Below, in pieces: positions 51,227 to 61,605 of a stretch of 64,000 bases of DNA. This DNA comes from Streptomyces buecherae. GTDB lineage: Bacteria > Actinomycetota > Actinomycetes > Streptomycetales > Streptomycetaceae. How positions within the stretch are numbered: the first letter of the stretch is position 1; each line of letters starts with the position of its first letter. The stretch covers positions 600,001 through 664,000 of the forward strand of contig NZ_CP060404.1 in the NCBI RefSeq assembly GCF_014295035.1, written 5' to 3'. The notes under the pieces are model-generated. The model was not told the origin of the DNA and ran no database searches. It was given only the letters and a program-made list of their open reading frames with translations. The position numbers were made by a program, and so were the translations under genes.

Positions 51227-53509
51227 CTAGTCGTCGCGCGGGGGCTCGCCGTGGTGCAGGGCGGCTGCCTGGCGGTAGACGGCGACTGCCTCCTCGTGGC
51301 GGCCGAGCCGCTCCAGGCACTGGGCCTCGTCGTTGCGGCTGGCCAGGGTGTCCGGGTGGTCAGGGCCGAGGACGCGGGCGCGGGCGGAGGCGACCTCGTG
51401 GTAGGCCGTCAGCGCGTCCTGCCAGCGGTCGAGCCAACCCAGGCAGACGGCCACCTCGCGGCGGCTGACCAGGGTGTCGGGGTGGTCGCGGCCGAGCACG
51501 CGCTCGCGGATGGCGCACACGTCCCGCGCCTCGTCCAGCGCCTCCTCCCAGCGCCCGAGGCGGCCGAGGTTGACGCCGAGGCCGTGCCGGGCGCGCAGGG
51601 TCTCCGGGTCGTCGGCGCCGTGCACCCGCGCCCGGTCGGCGGTCAGGCCCTGGTAGAGCGTGAGGGCCTCTTCGCTGCGGCCCAGTCGGCCGAGGCTGAT
51701 GCCCACCTCGTAGCGGGCCGCGAGGGTGTCCGGGTGGTCGGCGCCGAGCGCCTCCTCGCGGGCGGCGGCCACCTCCCGGTAGGCGCGCAGGGCCTCGTCG
51801 GAGCGGCCGAGTTGGCCGAGCGCGTAGGCCACCTCGTACCGGGTGACGAGGGTGTCCGGGTGCAGGGCGCCCAGCACCCTGGCCCGGGCGTCGGCCACCT
51901 CCCGCGCCATGCGGTACGACTCGTCCAGGCGGCCGAGGCGGCTGAGGTTGAAGGCCAGGTTGTGCCGACAGCGCAGGGTGTCGGGGTGGTCGGGGCCCAT
52001 GACGCGCTCGCGGGCGGCGAGTACGACGCCGTACACCTCGTGCGCCTCCTGGTGGCGGCCGAGTTGGCTGAGCACGTACGCGCTCTCCTGGCGGGCCGCG
52101 AGGGTCTCGGGGTGGTCCGGGCCGAGGACGCGCTCGCGGCCCTCGGCCACCCGACCGTACTCGCGCAGCGCCTCGGCCGGCTGGCCGAGCCGGCTGAGCG
52201 TGAAGGCGACCTCGTAGCGGCTGGCCAGGGTGTCGGGGTGGTCGGGGCCGAGCGCCTGTTCCCGCTCGGCGGCCACCGCGCGGTGCACCTCGGCCGCGTC
52301 CTCCCAGCGGCCGAGGCGGGCGAAGCTGAGCCCGGCGTGGTGCCGGATGGCGAGCCGGTCGAGCACGCCCGGGGGCGGGGTGGGGCGCTGGGGTTCGGGA
52401 ACGGGCGGGGCCTCGGGCAGGTTGGCGTGGGGGCCCGTCCACGCGCCGGTGAGGCCCGCGGTGCGGTCCAGCGGCTGTTCGAGGACCGTGCCGCTGCCCA
52501 TGGCCTTGGTGCCGGTGGTGATGTGCCGGGCCCACCGGGGCAGGTCGGGGTCGACGGCCGGGGCGCTGGCGACCGGGGCGGTGGCCGGGCCGGCGGCGAC
52601 GCGGGCGGCGGGGGCGCCGGCGGGCACCTGGCCGGCCGCCGCCATCCTGGCGCGGCTGGCGGCGATGCGGGTGGCGAGCGTGGCCGCGTCTCCCGGGCGC
52701 CGCTCCGGGGCCTTGGCCAGCAGGTCCAGGACGACGTCCGCGAACGGCGTGGGCAGCTCGGGGCGGAGGACGCGCGGCGGCTGCGGCGGGGTGTCGCGGT
52801 GGCCGACGAGCACGGCCCAGGCGTCGTCGTGGTCGAACGGCGGGGCCCCGGTGGCCAGTTCGTAGAGTACGCAGCCGAGCGAGTACAGGTCGCTGCGGTG
52901 GTCCACCAGGCCGCCGGCGATCTGCTCGGGCGACATGTAGTGCGGGGTGCCCATGGCGATGCCGGTGCCGGTCAGCCGGGAGGTGAAGCCGATGTCGTGG
53001 CCGAGGCGCGCGATGCCGAAGTCGCAGATCTTTACCGTGCCGTCGGTCAGCCGCATGATGTTGGCGGGCTTCAGGTCGCGGTGCACGATGCCCTGCCGGT
53101 GGGTGTAGGCCAGGGCGTGGCTGACCTGCTCGGCGATGTCCACCGTGTCGGCCACGGGCAGCGGGTGCGGCTGGCTGTCGTCCAGGAGTTGGCTGAGGTT
53201 GCGCCCTTCGAGCAGCTCCATCACGAGGTAGAGGATGCCCTCGTGCTCGCCGAAGTCGTGCACCACGGTCACCCCGCGGTGCTGGAGGGAGGCGGCCACC
53301 CGCGCCTCGCGGCGGAAGCGTTCGCGCAGCACGCTCAGGTAGGACGCGTCGTGCTGGGGGCCTATCGGCTTGAGGCACTTGACGGCGACGAGGCGGCCGA
53401 GCGAGGTGTCACGGGCCCGCCACACTTCGCCCATGCCGCCCCGCCCGATGATGTCGAGAAGCTGGTACCGGCCCTGGATCAGCCTGGTCTCCGCCATCGA
53501 TTCCGCCAT
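51227..53509 (-). CDS. Ser/Thr protein kinase with TPR array
   Basis: A 760-residue cytoplasmic Hanks-type kinase. The kinase domain (residues approximately 14-275) has GRGGMGEVW, Lys44 (VAVKCL), HRDLKPAN with Asp145, DFG at 163-165 and [10 protein letters not shown]. An Ala/Pro-rich linker with no transmembrane helix follows, and then nine approximately 42-residue TPR units of the kinesin-light-chain type, each with the pattern [11 protein letters not shown] followed by a LGR turn. The regular units suggest a peptide- or protein-binding surface that brings substrates to the kinase. ATG 53509 and ATG 53497 are both possible. Its partners are unknown. Confidence 0.9.
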   Translation of the reverse strand: MAESMAETRLIQGRYQLLDIIGRGGMGEVWRARDTSLGRLVAVKCLKPIGPQHDASYLSVLRERFRREARVAASLQHRGVTVVHDFGEHEGILYLVMELLEGRNLSQLLDDSQPHPLPVADTVDIAEQVSHALAYTHRQGIVHRDLKPANIMRLTDGTVKICDFGIARLGHDIGFTSRLTGTGIAMGTPHYMSPEQIAGGLVDHRSDLYSLGCVLYELATGAPPFDHDDAWAVLVGHRDTPPQPPRVLRPELPTPFADVVLDLLAKAPERRPGDAATLATRIAASRARMAAAGQVPAGAPAARVAAGPATAPVASAPAVDPDLPRWARHITTGTKAMGSGTVLEQPLDRTAGLTGAWTGPHANLPEAPPVPEPQRPTPPPGVLDRLAIRHHAGLSFARLGRWEDAAEVHRAVAAEREQALGPDHPDTLASRYEVAFTLSRLGQPAEALREYGRVAEGRERVLGPDHPETLAARQESAYVLSQLGRHQEAHEVYGVVLAARERVMGPDHPDTLRCRHNLAFNLSRLGRLDESYRMAREVADARARVLGALHPDTLVTRYEVAYALGQLGRSDEALRAYREVAAAREEALGADHPDTLAARYEVGISLGRLGRSEEALTLYQGLTADRARVHGADDPETLRARHGLGVNLGRLGRWEEALDEARDVCAIRERVLGRDHPDTLVSRREVAVCLGWLDRWQDALTAYHEVASARARVLGPDHPDTLASRNDEAQCLERLGRHEEAVAVYRQAAALHHGEPPRDD

Positions 53510-53785
53510 CGGCTGCCGTCGCCCCCGTCGTGTGGTGCCGTGCCTCCCCTGTCCGTCCAGTATGGCCGCCGGGCCGAGCGGCACGCAGGCGAGTAAGGGG
53601 CGGCTGCGCCGCCGCGGGCCGCGACGGCGCTTCCAGCGGGACCGACGGGCCGCGATTGCCGGCCTGTGGAGCCGGGTACACGGTCCGCGCGTCGCCGGGT
53701 GCCGTGCGGGTCAGGGCCGTGGCCGGCGGCGCGTATGGTCGGCCATGAGGCCGTGTCGTACGGCCAACGAACGGATGGAGGAGCC

Positions 53786-53932
53786 ATGTCGGGCTTGCTG
53801 AGTCGCATCAAGGCGTTCGCGAGCAGCCCCCAGGGGCGCAAGTTGGTGACGGAGGGCAAGCGCGCGGCGTCCGATCCCCGCAAGCGGGCACAGGCCCAGC
53901 AGCTTCTGCGCCGGCTGCGGGGCCGGCGCTAG
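53786..53932 (+). CDS. Small basic protein, 48 aa
   Basis: A 48-residue Lys/Arg-rich protein (SRIKAFASSPQGRKLV then KRAQAQQLLRRLRGRR), mostly amphipathic helix. GGAGGAG lies five bases before the ATG, the best evidence that it is expressed. The net positive charge suggests nucleic-acid or membrane-surface binding, but no family can be named. Confidence 0.6.
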   Translation: MSGLLSRIKAFASSPQGRKLVTEGKRAASDPRKRAQAQQLLRRLRGRR

Positions 53933-54237
53933 GGCGGTACGCGCCGGTGGCGCGGCGGCCGGTGCGCACGCGCCCGCCGGTGGGTGTTCGGGGGTGCGGG
54001 GGCGGCAGCGGGTGGCAGGTCGCGCCGGCGCCCGGCGTGGCGCGCCCCTCGGCGCGCCCGCCGGGCGCGCGGACGGGCGGGGCGACGGTCGCCGGGCCGG
54101 GGCCCGCCCGGTCGGCGTCACGCGCCGGCGCCACCGGTTCCGCCTGCTCCCTGGGCGTACGCCGAGTGCGGTAGCGCGCCGGGCCATCGTGGGTCGCCCG
54201 CCTCGGGACGGGGGGAGGCGCTACCGACGACCCTGGC
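53933..54237. other. GC-rich intergenic region
   Basis: About 305 extremely GC-rich bases before the decayed esterase gene. No gene, promoter or hairpin could be supported. Confidence 0.35.
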
Positions 54238-55071
54238 ATGACATACGCGACAACGCGCCGGCCCGTGATGGCCGGCGCCGCCCTGTTCGCGGCAGCGTCG
54301 CCGCAAGCGGCCGGTGCCGCAGGCCGGGTGATCGAGGAACGGCGCCTCGACGAGCGGCTGGTCGAACTCACCTCGCGCTCCCCCGCCCTGGGCCGCACGA
54401 TTCCGATGGCCCTGCTCACCCCGCGTGGCTGGTACCGCCGCCGCCCGGACGACCGCTGGCCGACCCTCTACCTGCTGGCCGGCGGCCACGGCGACCACAC
54501 CATATGGACCGGCATCTTCCGCGTGCGGAACCTGCCCGAGTCGCGGGACGTGTTGGTGGTCGTGCCCGCCATGCCCGTGTTCGGCTTGCGGACCGACCGG
54601 TGGCACCACAGCGCCGGCGGCCCGCCCCGCACCCGCACCTACTTCCTGCGCGAGGTCGTGCCGCTCGTGGAGCGCCGCTACGGCGCCGGGCCGCGCCGGC
54701 GGCGGCCGGCGAGTCGCGGGGCGGCTTCGGGGCCCTGGGGTTCGCTGCCCGGGTCCCCGGCCTGTTCCGCGCCATGGCCGCCTTCGGCTCCCCCACGCAC
54801 CCGATCCAGCACCCGGAGGTATGGCTCTCGGGTGCGGCCTTCCTCGGCGTCGAGGACCCGTACGCGATCTTCGGCGACCGCTGGCGCCAGGGGCGGGTCT
54901 GGCTGGACTGGGACCCGTACCACCGGGCCGACGGCCTACGGGACACACGCCGCTCCACCTCAGCTCCGGCGGCGGCCGGCGCACATCCACCCCGGCACGC
55001 ACTCCGGCGCCTACGGCCACCGCGCGTCGCGACACGCGTTGCCCCTGTTGCTCGGGGGGCTGCGCGGCTGA
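54238..55071 (+). pseudogene. Esterase D/antigen-85-like hydrolase, decayed
   Basis: Remains of a secreted alpha/beta hydrolase. The first frame gives a signal peptide (MAGAALFAAASPQAAGA) and the N-terminal fold (PTLYLLAGGHGDHTIW, VLVVVPAMPV). The nucleophile block GESRGGFGALGFAARVPG then continues in a second frame from about 54700. A third frame is needed near 54950, and the probable catalytic-His block HIHPGTHSGAYGHR returns to the first frame near 54985. At least three indels separate the triad residues, so no active enzyme can be made as read. Lesions may be real decay or sequence error. Confidence 0.7.
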
Positions 55072-55355
55072 GGCGCGCGGCACGGGCTGCCGCGCCCGTG
55101 GCGGGCACGGCAGCACTACGTCCGTGTCACACACCCGCATCAGTGTGGTCCGACGCGCCCGAAAAGGGCTGCAGGACAAAGGTTCGATGCCCAAGACTCG
55201 GTGGGCCGGTCAAGCGCGGACCGTCGTCCCTCGCGGGAGGGGCAGCGCCCGTCGAGCCGAGGCGAACGCCGGGGCGTCGGCACGGAAGGGCGCATCGGCG
55301 CGGGCCGATCGCGGGCTCGGGCGGCGGACGCGCGCACGTCATCAACGGAGGACGA

Positions 55356-56485
<1,130 letters not shown>

Positions 56486-56676
56486 CCGCGGCCGGCACCG
56501 CGCGGGACGCGACCTGGCCACGGCGCGGGCGTGGCCGGGCATCCATGTGGGCGCGCGGCGCGCCGGGCCCGGCGGCCCGGGCCTCCTCACCCGATCGGCC
56601 GGTTCCGCGGGGGCATCGGCGGCGGGTTGGCCGCGCGGGGGAATAGCCGGCCCCCGCGCGTGGCTTGATCTCCGAC

Positions 56677-57108
56677 ATGACCGCTACCTCGTACGATCCG
56701 CGCACGCTGCTCGCCGAAAGCCGGCTCGGTGTCCTCGCGACCATCAAGTCGGACGGCCGCCCGCAGCTCTCGCCCGTGATGCCCTTCTACGACCGGGAGG
56801 CCGAGGTCCTGTACGTGTCGATGACCGAGGGCCGGGCCAAGACGGCCAATCTGCGGCGTGACCCGCGCGCGGCCCTGGAGGTCACCGGCCCCGATGGGTT
56901 CGCGTGGGCCACCGCCGAGGGGACCGTGACGCTGATCGGGCCGGGCAGCGACCCGCACGGCGTCGAGGTCGAGGCGCTGGTCGACTACTACCGCCGGGCG
57001 GCCGGGGAGCACCCGAACTGGGAGGAGTACCGGTCCGTGATGGTCTCCGACCGCAGGGTGCTGATGACGATGGCGGTCGAGCGCGTGTACGGCGAGAAGA
57101 TCCGCTGA
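56677..57108 (+). CDS. PPOX-class F420-dependent protein
   Basis: A 143-residue split-barrel flavin/deazaflavin protein (pyridoxamine-phosphate-oxidase-like, FDOR-B type). It shows LLAESRLGVLATIKSDGRPQLSPVMPFYDRE at the N-terminus, then LYVSMTEGRAKTANLRRDPRAALEV, whose K-x-x-N-L pattern is a cofactor-phosphate site. A likely role is F420-dependent reduction of a small molecule. ATG 56677 gives the expected family start. It converges with the hemopexin-domain kinase gene, with a strong hairpin between. Confidence 0.87.
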   Translation: MTATSYDPRTLLAESRLGVLATIKSDGRPQLSPVMPFYDREAEVLYVSMTEGRAKTANLRRDPRAALEVTGPDGFAWATAEGTVTLIGPGSDPHGVEVEALVDYYRRAAGEHPNWEEYRSVMVSDRRVLMTMAVERVYGEKIR

Positions 57109-57119
57109 CGGCCCGTCGC

Positions 57120-57151
57120 GGCCGGCCCGCCCTCCGGGGCCCGGGCCGGCC
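57120..57151. terminator. Hairpin between PPOX gene and kinase gene
   Basis: GGCCGGCCCG (57120-57129) pairs with CGGGCCGGCC (57142-57151) around 12 bases. It lies downstream of both convergent genes, and just beyond the stop that the kinase gene would have without its frameshift. Confidence 0.65.
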
Positions 57152-57263
57152 ACGGCACCGGGAGGCTCACTCCCGCCTGGCGCCGCTGTCGCCGCCGTCG
57201 CCGATGTCGTCCCAGTGCTGGAGTGGCCGCGGCGGTTCGAGTACGGCGTCGGCGTAGTCGCCG

Positions 57264-58979
57264 TCAGCGACCTCGATCCTCATGGCGCGACGCGCGGAGA
57301 AGGCCCAGAACTGGTTCGGCTCGTTCGGCACGGGCAGCACGGCGGATCTCCCGCTTGAAGTCCGGGAAGTCGTCGAAGGTGTCGGACCAGGCGCTGAGCT
57401 TCGACGGTCCCTGGGCCACCACGCCCCCGGGCTCCGTGCCGTCGTGCAGGCGGACGCGTACGTACTCGCTCCCCGCGAACACCCAGACCTCGTTCGGCAC
57501 GTCCGGGGTCGGCATGATGGCGTCGATGCCGTCCAGGAAGCCCGGCCGGCCGGCGAAGGCTTCGGCCCAGTCGTCGAGCGGGCGCGGTCCGGCGAGCAGC
57601 GTGTCCGCGTGCGGATGGCTCGCGCCGACCCTGATGCGCATGTACTGGTCGCCGGAGAAGACCCAGTACTGGTCCCGCTGGCCGGGGACGCGCAGCGTCG
57701 CGTCGATCCTCTTCGTGAAGCCGGGGGCTCGCTGGAAGGTGTTGCTCCACCCGCTCAGCGAGGTCGCGGAGGTGGTGTGCCTCTTGCGGAACGGAGCGCC
57801 GGAGGCCGCGACGTCGACCCGGGTGTACTGGTTGGCGGAGAACAGCCAGTAGGTGCCCGGGGCGGCGTGACCCAACTCGCCGGGGACGGGCATGACGGCG
57901 TCGACCGGTGTCAGTCGCCCGTTCGCGGCCGGGGGCGCGGCGGGCCGGGCCGCCCCGCCGGAGGGGGTCGTCGCGCCGGCGGCGGCCGACGAACCGTCCG
58001 GCGAGCGGCTCACCAGGACCGCGGCGACGACCGCGCCCGCCACGAGTGCGCCGATCACGGGAATGGCCCAGCGCGGCAGCCGGCGGCGGGCGGGTGCGGG
58101 CGTGGGTTGCAAGCTGGGGAACACGGCGTCGCGTACGGTGGCGGGCCGCTGCGGGGCGTCCCCCGCTACGGCGCGCAGGTGGGCCAGGATGGTGGGCGTG
58201 AGGGGGCGTGCGGCGGGGTCCTTGCGCAGCAGGGCCTCGATGAGGGGACGCAGCGGGCCGACGCTCGGCGGGATCTCCGGTTGGCCGTGGGCCACCGCGT
58301 GCAGTATGGCGGCGGCCTCCGAGCGCTCGAAGGGCGAGCGGCCGGAGACCAGCGCACACAGCGTGCAGCCCAGCGAGAACAGGTCGCTGGGCGGCCCCAC
58401 CGGCTGGTCGACCAGGCGCTCCGGGGCGAGAAACGGGAGGGAGCCGACCACCTCGCCGGGCCCGGTGAGCGAGTCCGTGTCGCTGTCGGTGAGCACCGCG
58501 ATGCCGAAGTCGCAGAGGACGACGTTGCCGTCGGGGCGCAGCAGCACGTTGGCCGGCTTGACGTCCCGGTGCAGCGCGCCGACGGCGTGCACCGCGTCCA
58601 GCGCCGCGACGAGTTGGAGGCCGACCGCGGCGGTCTGAGCGGGCGTCAACGGGCCGTTGGAGGCGAGGTACTCGGCCAGGGACGGGCCCTTGACCAGTTC
58701 CATGACGATCCACAGTCGCCCGTCGTGCTGCACCAGGTCGTAGACGTCCACCACATGGGGGTGCGAGATCCGGGCCACGGCACGGGCCTCGCGCATCGCG
58801 CGCCGCATCCGGTGGCTGAGTTCGGCTCCCGTGGTGTGCAGGGGGATCTCTTTGATCGCCACGGTGCGGCCCAGGAGTTGGTCCGTGGCACGCCACACTG
58901 TTCCCATGCCGCCGCTGCCGATGCGGGCGACGATTACGTATCGGTCAGCGATGGCGCGCTGTTCCCCATTACCAGTCAC
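57264..58979 (-). CDS. Membrane Ser/Thr kinase with hemopexin-like sensor, frameshifted at 3' end
   Basis: A 571-residue kinase. The cytoplasmic Hanks domain (approximately 12-275) has GSGGMGTVW, Lys43, HRDVKPAN (137-144) and DFG (157-159). One transmembrane helix follows (304-323), then an Ala/Ser/Pro linker and an extracellular part with hemopexin-like repeats (YWLFSANQYTRVDV, YWVFSGDQYMRIRV, VWVFAGSEYVRVRL). After FKREI near 57345 the frame turns to Arg-rich sequence ending at 57264. In the next frame a fourth repeat continues (AVLPVPNEPNQFWAFSARRAMRIEV) to a stop at 57167. So the ancestral gene was about 57167-58979. GTG 58979 is six bases after TACGGT (leaderless). Such a beta-propeller may sense a surface ligand or metal. 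Confidence 0.85.
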   Translation of the reverse strand: MTGNGEQRAIADRYVIVARIGSGGMGTVWRATDQLLGRTVAIKEIPLHTTGAELSHRMRRAMREARAVARISHPHVVDVYDLVQHDGRLWIVMELVKGPSLAEYLASNGPLTPAQTAAVGLQLVAALDAVHAVGALHRDVKPANVLLRPDGNVVLCDFGIAVLTDSDTDSLTGPGEVVGSLPFLAPERLVDQPVGPPSDLFSLGCTLCALVSGRSPFERSEAAAILHAVAHGQPEIPPSVGPLRPLIEALLRKDPAARPLTPTILAHLRAVAGDAPQRPATVRDAVFPSLQPTPAPARRRLPRWAIPVIGALVAGAVVAAVLVSRSPDGSSAAAGATTPSGGAARPAAPPAANGRLTPVDAVMPVPGELGHAAPGTYWLFSANQYTRVDVAASGAPFRKRHTTSATSLSGWSNTFQRAPGFTKRIDATLRVPGQRDQYWVFSGDQYMRIRVGASHPHADTLLAGPRPLDDWAEAFAGRPGFLDGIDAIMPTPDVPNEVWVFAGSEYVRVRLHDGTEPGGVVAQGPSKLSAWSDTFDDFPDFKREIRRAARAERAEPVLGLLRASRHEDRGR

Positions 58980-58985
58980 TCCGGC

Positions 58986-58991
58986 ACCGTA
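58986..58991 (-). promoter_or_regulatory. -10 box of leaderless kinase gene
   Basis: TACGGT on the minus strand, six bases before the GTG at 58979. Confidence 0.45.
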
Positions 58992-59176
58992 CTCACGCCA
59001 GGCGACGCGGTGTGCGCAATGGCCACTCTTCGTATGGGCCCACGAGCCCACGAGCCTCTTCGACCCCGGCCTCAGAGCGACGAGCAGCGCTTCGGCGCCG
59101 ACGCCTCGGCCCGGCTGCCCGCCAGCGGCACCACACTCCGGGCGCCGTCGGCGCGGTCAGCCAGGACATCGCCTGG

Positions 59177-59776
59177 TCACGCGTCGCCCCGGCCGCCGGC
59201 GATGGCGCTGTGGACGCAGTCGCGGAGCAGGGCGCGGCGCCGGTCGTGTACGTCGTCGGGTTCCTGGCCACTGGCCGCGTACACGTTGCTGACCGGTGAC
59301 CAGGCCATGGACATGGCGATGACCATGGCCATGATGTCGAACGGGTCGCCGGCGCGGACCCGCCCGGCGGCCTGGGCCTCGGCGATGGCCGTGAGCTTGC
59401 GGTCGTCGTGGTGCTGGTGGGTCTCGACGAGGTGTCCGGCGGGCCGACGCTCCAGTCGTGTCCAGGTCGCCAGCCGGATGAGGTCGGGGCGACGCAGGTA
59501 CTCGTCGTAGAGGCGCACAGCCCAGTCCGCGAGATCGTCGGCGTCGATGGGCACCACGTTGGTGATGCGCTCCAGCGAGCTGAGGAAGATCGCGTCGAAG
59601 AGTCGCTCCTTGTCGCCGAAGTAGGCGTAGAGCTGGGCCTTGTTGGTGCGCGCCGCCGTCACGATGCGTTCGATACGCGCCCCGGCGATGCCGTGCTGGG
59701 CGAACTCTTCGGTGGCGGCGTCCAGGATGCGCTGGTAGGTCGCGGCGCCTCGCGAGGTCTGGGGCTGTTCCGGCAT
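59177..59776 (-). CDS. TetR family regulator
   Basis: A 199-residue TetR repressor. The N-terminal helix-turn-helix region reads YQRILDAATEEFAQHGIAGARIERIVTAARTNKAQLYAYFGDKERLFDAIF, followed by a helical ligand domain ending in a small C-terminal tail. It is divergent from a zinc alcohol dehydrogenase gene. Two similar 18-bp palindromes lie in the 94-base gap, one just upstream of its own -10, the other over the likely start of the dehydrogenase transcript. Autoregulation and repression of the dehydrogenase are therefore likely. ATG 59776 is six bases after TAGCCT (leaderless). Confidence 0.88.
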   Translation of the reverse strand: MPEQPQTSRGAATYQRILDAATEEFAQHGIAGARIERIVTAARTNKAQLYAYFGDKERLFDAIFLSSLERITNVVPIDADDLADWAVRLYDEYLRRPDLIRLATWTRLERRPAGHLVETHQHHDDRKLTAIAEAQAAGRVRAGDPFDIMAMVIAMSMAWSPVSNVYAASGQEPDDVHDRRRALLRDCVHSAIAGGRGDA

Positions 59777-59782
59777 GCCGGC

Positions 59783-59788
59783 AGGCTA
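59783..59788 (-). promoter_or_regulatory. -10 box of leaderless tetR
   Basis: TAGCCT on the minus strand, six bases before the ATG at 59776 and directly beside TetR operator 1. Confidence 0.5.
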
Positions 59789-59790
59789 CC

Positions 59791-59808
59791 AAACAGAACA
59801 GTTGGTTT
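59791..59808. promoter_or_regulatory. TetR operator 1
   Basis: AAACAGAACAGTTGGTTT: an imperfect palindrome with AAAC/GTTT ends. It lies just upstream of the tetR -10 and overlaps the -35 proposed for the dehydrogenase gene. Confidence 0.55.
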
Positions 59809-59835
59809 ACTTTGCGCCGCCGCCGCGCCTAGGCT
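59806..59835 (+). promoter_or_regulatory. Candidate promoter of alcohol dehydrogenase gene
   Basis: TTTACT (59806-59811), 18 bases, then TAGGCT (59830-59835). The predicted start near 59842 falls in TetR operator 2. Confidence 0.45.
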
Positions 59836-59840
59836 CTGGC

Positions 59841-59858
59841 AAACCGAACAGTCTGTCT
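59841..59858. promoter_or_regulatory. TetR operator 2
   Basis: AAACCGAACAGTCTGTCT, sharing AAAC-GAACAGT with operator 1 and lying 50 bases from it in the same orientation. It is over the predicted transcription start of the dehydrogenase gene. Confidence 0.5.
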
Positions 59859-59870
59859 GAGGAGTTCCGC

Positions 59871-60911
59871 ATGCGAACGACCACCGGATGGCGGGCGGCC
59901 GGCCCGACGACGCTGCGGCGTGCGCCACTGGAGCGCCGCGACCCGCGCCCGGACGACATCGCGGTACGCGTGGACTACTGCGGCGTGTGCCACACCGACC
60001 TGCACGCCCTGCGCTCCTACGACCCGCACGCGCGAACACCTCTGGTCCCCGGTCACGAGTTCACCGGCGTGGTGGCCGGGATCGGCCCCGAGGTGACCGC
60101 CTTCGCGGTCGGGGACCGTGTCGCGGTGGGCAACATCGTCGACTCCTGCGGCGCGTGCGCCATGTGCGAAGCCGGGCAGGAGAACTTCTGCCACGCCTTC
60201 CCGACCCTGACCTACGGCGGCATCGACCGGCACGACGGGTCAACGACCCTGGGCGGCTACTCCCGCGAGTACGTCGTGCGCGAGGCCTTCGCCTACCCGC
60301 TCCCCTCCGGTCTCGACCTGGCCGCGACCGCCCCGTTGATGTGCGCCGGCGTCACGGTCTGGGAGCCCCTGCGCTCCCTCGGCGTGCGCCCCGGCAGTCG
60401 CGTCGCCGTGGCCGGCCTCGGCGGCCTGGGTCACCTCGCGGTCAAGATGGCCGTGGCACTCGGCGCCACCACCACCGTCATCAGCCGCACCCAGGACAAG
60501 CGCGACGACGCCCGCGAACTGGGCGCCCACGACCTCGTCGCCTCCACCGACGCCCGGCAGATGGCCAGGGCACGCGACTCCTTCGACGTCGTCATCGACA
60601 CCATCTCCGCCCCGCACGACCTCGCTCCGTATCTGAGGCTGGTGGCGATGGACGGCACCCTCAGCCTGCTCGGGTACCTGGGCCCCGTCACCGTGGAGAC
60701 GACGGACCTGCTCATCGGCCGTAAGAAGCTCAGCTCCGCGGGCAGCGGAGGCCGCCGGGCGACGGCCGAGATGCTCCGGTTCTGCGCCGACCACGACATC
60801 ACCGCCGACATCGAGGTCCTCCCGTCGTCCCAGGTGGACACGGCGCTCGACCGCCTCCGACGCCACGACGTCCGCTACCGCTTCGTCCTCGACATGTCCG
60901 ACCTGGACTGA
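59871..60911 (+). CDS. Zinc-dependent alcohol dehydrogenase
   Basis: A 346-residue medium-chain dehydrogenase/reductase of the cinnamyl-alcohol/AdhA type. The catalytic zinc site is CGVCHTDLH with PGHEF. The structural zinc site has four Cys in CGACAMCEAGQENFC. The cofactor fold has the VAGLGGLGH dinucleotide-binding turn, and SRTQDKRDDARELGA follows, suggesting NADP preference as in that subgroup. It would interconvert aldehydes and alcohols, perhaps for aldehyde detoxification. ATG 59871 has GAGGAG seven bases upstream. Control by the divergent TetR is likely. Confidence 0.9.
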   Translation: MRTTTGWRAAGPTTLRRAPLERRDPRPDDIAVRVDYCGVCHTDLHALRSYDPHARTPLVPGHEFTGVVAGIGPEVTAFAVGDRVAVGNIVDSCGACAMCEAGQENFCHAFPTLTYGGIDRHDGSTTLGGYSREYVVREAFAYPLPSGLDLAATAPLMCAGVTVWEPLRSLGVRPGSRVAVAGLGGLGHLAVKMAVALGATTTVISRTQDKRDDARELGAHDLVASTDARQMARARDSFDVVIDTISAPHDLAPYLRLVAMDGTLSLLGYLGPVTVETTDLLIGRKKLSSAGSGGRRATAEMLRFCADHDITADIEVLPSSQVDTALDRLRRHDVRYRFVLDMSDLD

Positions 60912-61048
60912 GCGGACGAGTCGACCGTCGGGGGTGGCTGCGGGGACCGGGGCGGGTCGCGTGGTGGTTGGCCTCCAGTGGGTCGGGGAGGCCCCGCGAG
61001 GGGCCCGGCGGGCCGGGCGAGTGATGGCCCGCCGGGGAGGGGCGGCGT

Positions 61049-61591
61049 TTACCGGTTCAGCGACGGACCGGGACGGGTCGGGGACGAGATACCGATCCCG
61101 CCGGGGAGGTCGGCGCCGAACTGTGCGACGGCCGCGTCCAGGTCGAGCGGCGCGAAAGCCTCGCGGGTCACCTCGTCGACCCTGTCGGCGGGCACCAGCC
61201 AGCACACTTCGAACTGCAGGCCGTCCGGGTCGTTGGCGTACAGCGACTTGGTGGTGCCGTGGTCTATCTCGTGGGCCAACTCGCCTGCCCGCGACAATCT
61301 GTCGCGGATCTGGCGGAGTTCGGCCAGGGTGTCCACCTCCCACGCCAGGTGCGCGAGCCCGGGCCGTCGCCCCGGGCCCCGCGGGGACGCCGGGTCCGCG
61401 ATCCGCATGAGGGCCAGGTCGTGGTCGTTGGTCGATCCTTCGGCCTGCAGGAACGCGGCCTCGGGCACCCTGTCGCCGTCGGCGTGGAGGCGGTGGTTGA
61501 CGCGGAAGTTCAGCAGGTCGGCGTAGAAGGTGACGCTCCGTTCGAGGTCGCGGACGTAGAGCACGGCGTGGTTGAGGCGCTGGACAGGCAT
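61049..61591 (-). CDS. VOC/glyoxalase family protein
   Basis: A 180-residue vicinal-oxygen-chelate protein of the extradiol-dioxygenase/glyoxalase superfamily. Two beta-alpha-beta-beta-beta modules are visible. Likely metal ligands are in LNHAVLYVRD (His), GLAHLAWEVD (His) and GLQFEVCW (Glu). It may be a dioxygenase, a glyoxalase or a binding protein; there is no way to decide from motifs. ATG 61591 has GAGGAG five bases upstream. Its upstream region contains a 21-bp inverted repeat (61606-61626) and a HxlR-like operator (61654-61674), so the nearby HxlR regulator may control it. Confidence 0.85.
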   Translation of the reverse strand: MPVQRLNHAVLYVRDLERSVTFYADLLNFRVNHRLHADGDRVPEAAFLQAEGSTNDHDLALMRIADPASPRGPGRRPGLAHLAWEVDTLAELRQIRDRLSRAGELAHEIDHGTTKSLYANDPDGLQFEVCWLVPADRVDEVTREAFAPLDLDAAVAQFGADLPGGIGISSPTRPGPSLNR

Positions 61592-61605
61592 GTCACTCCT
61601 CGCTT

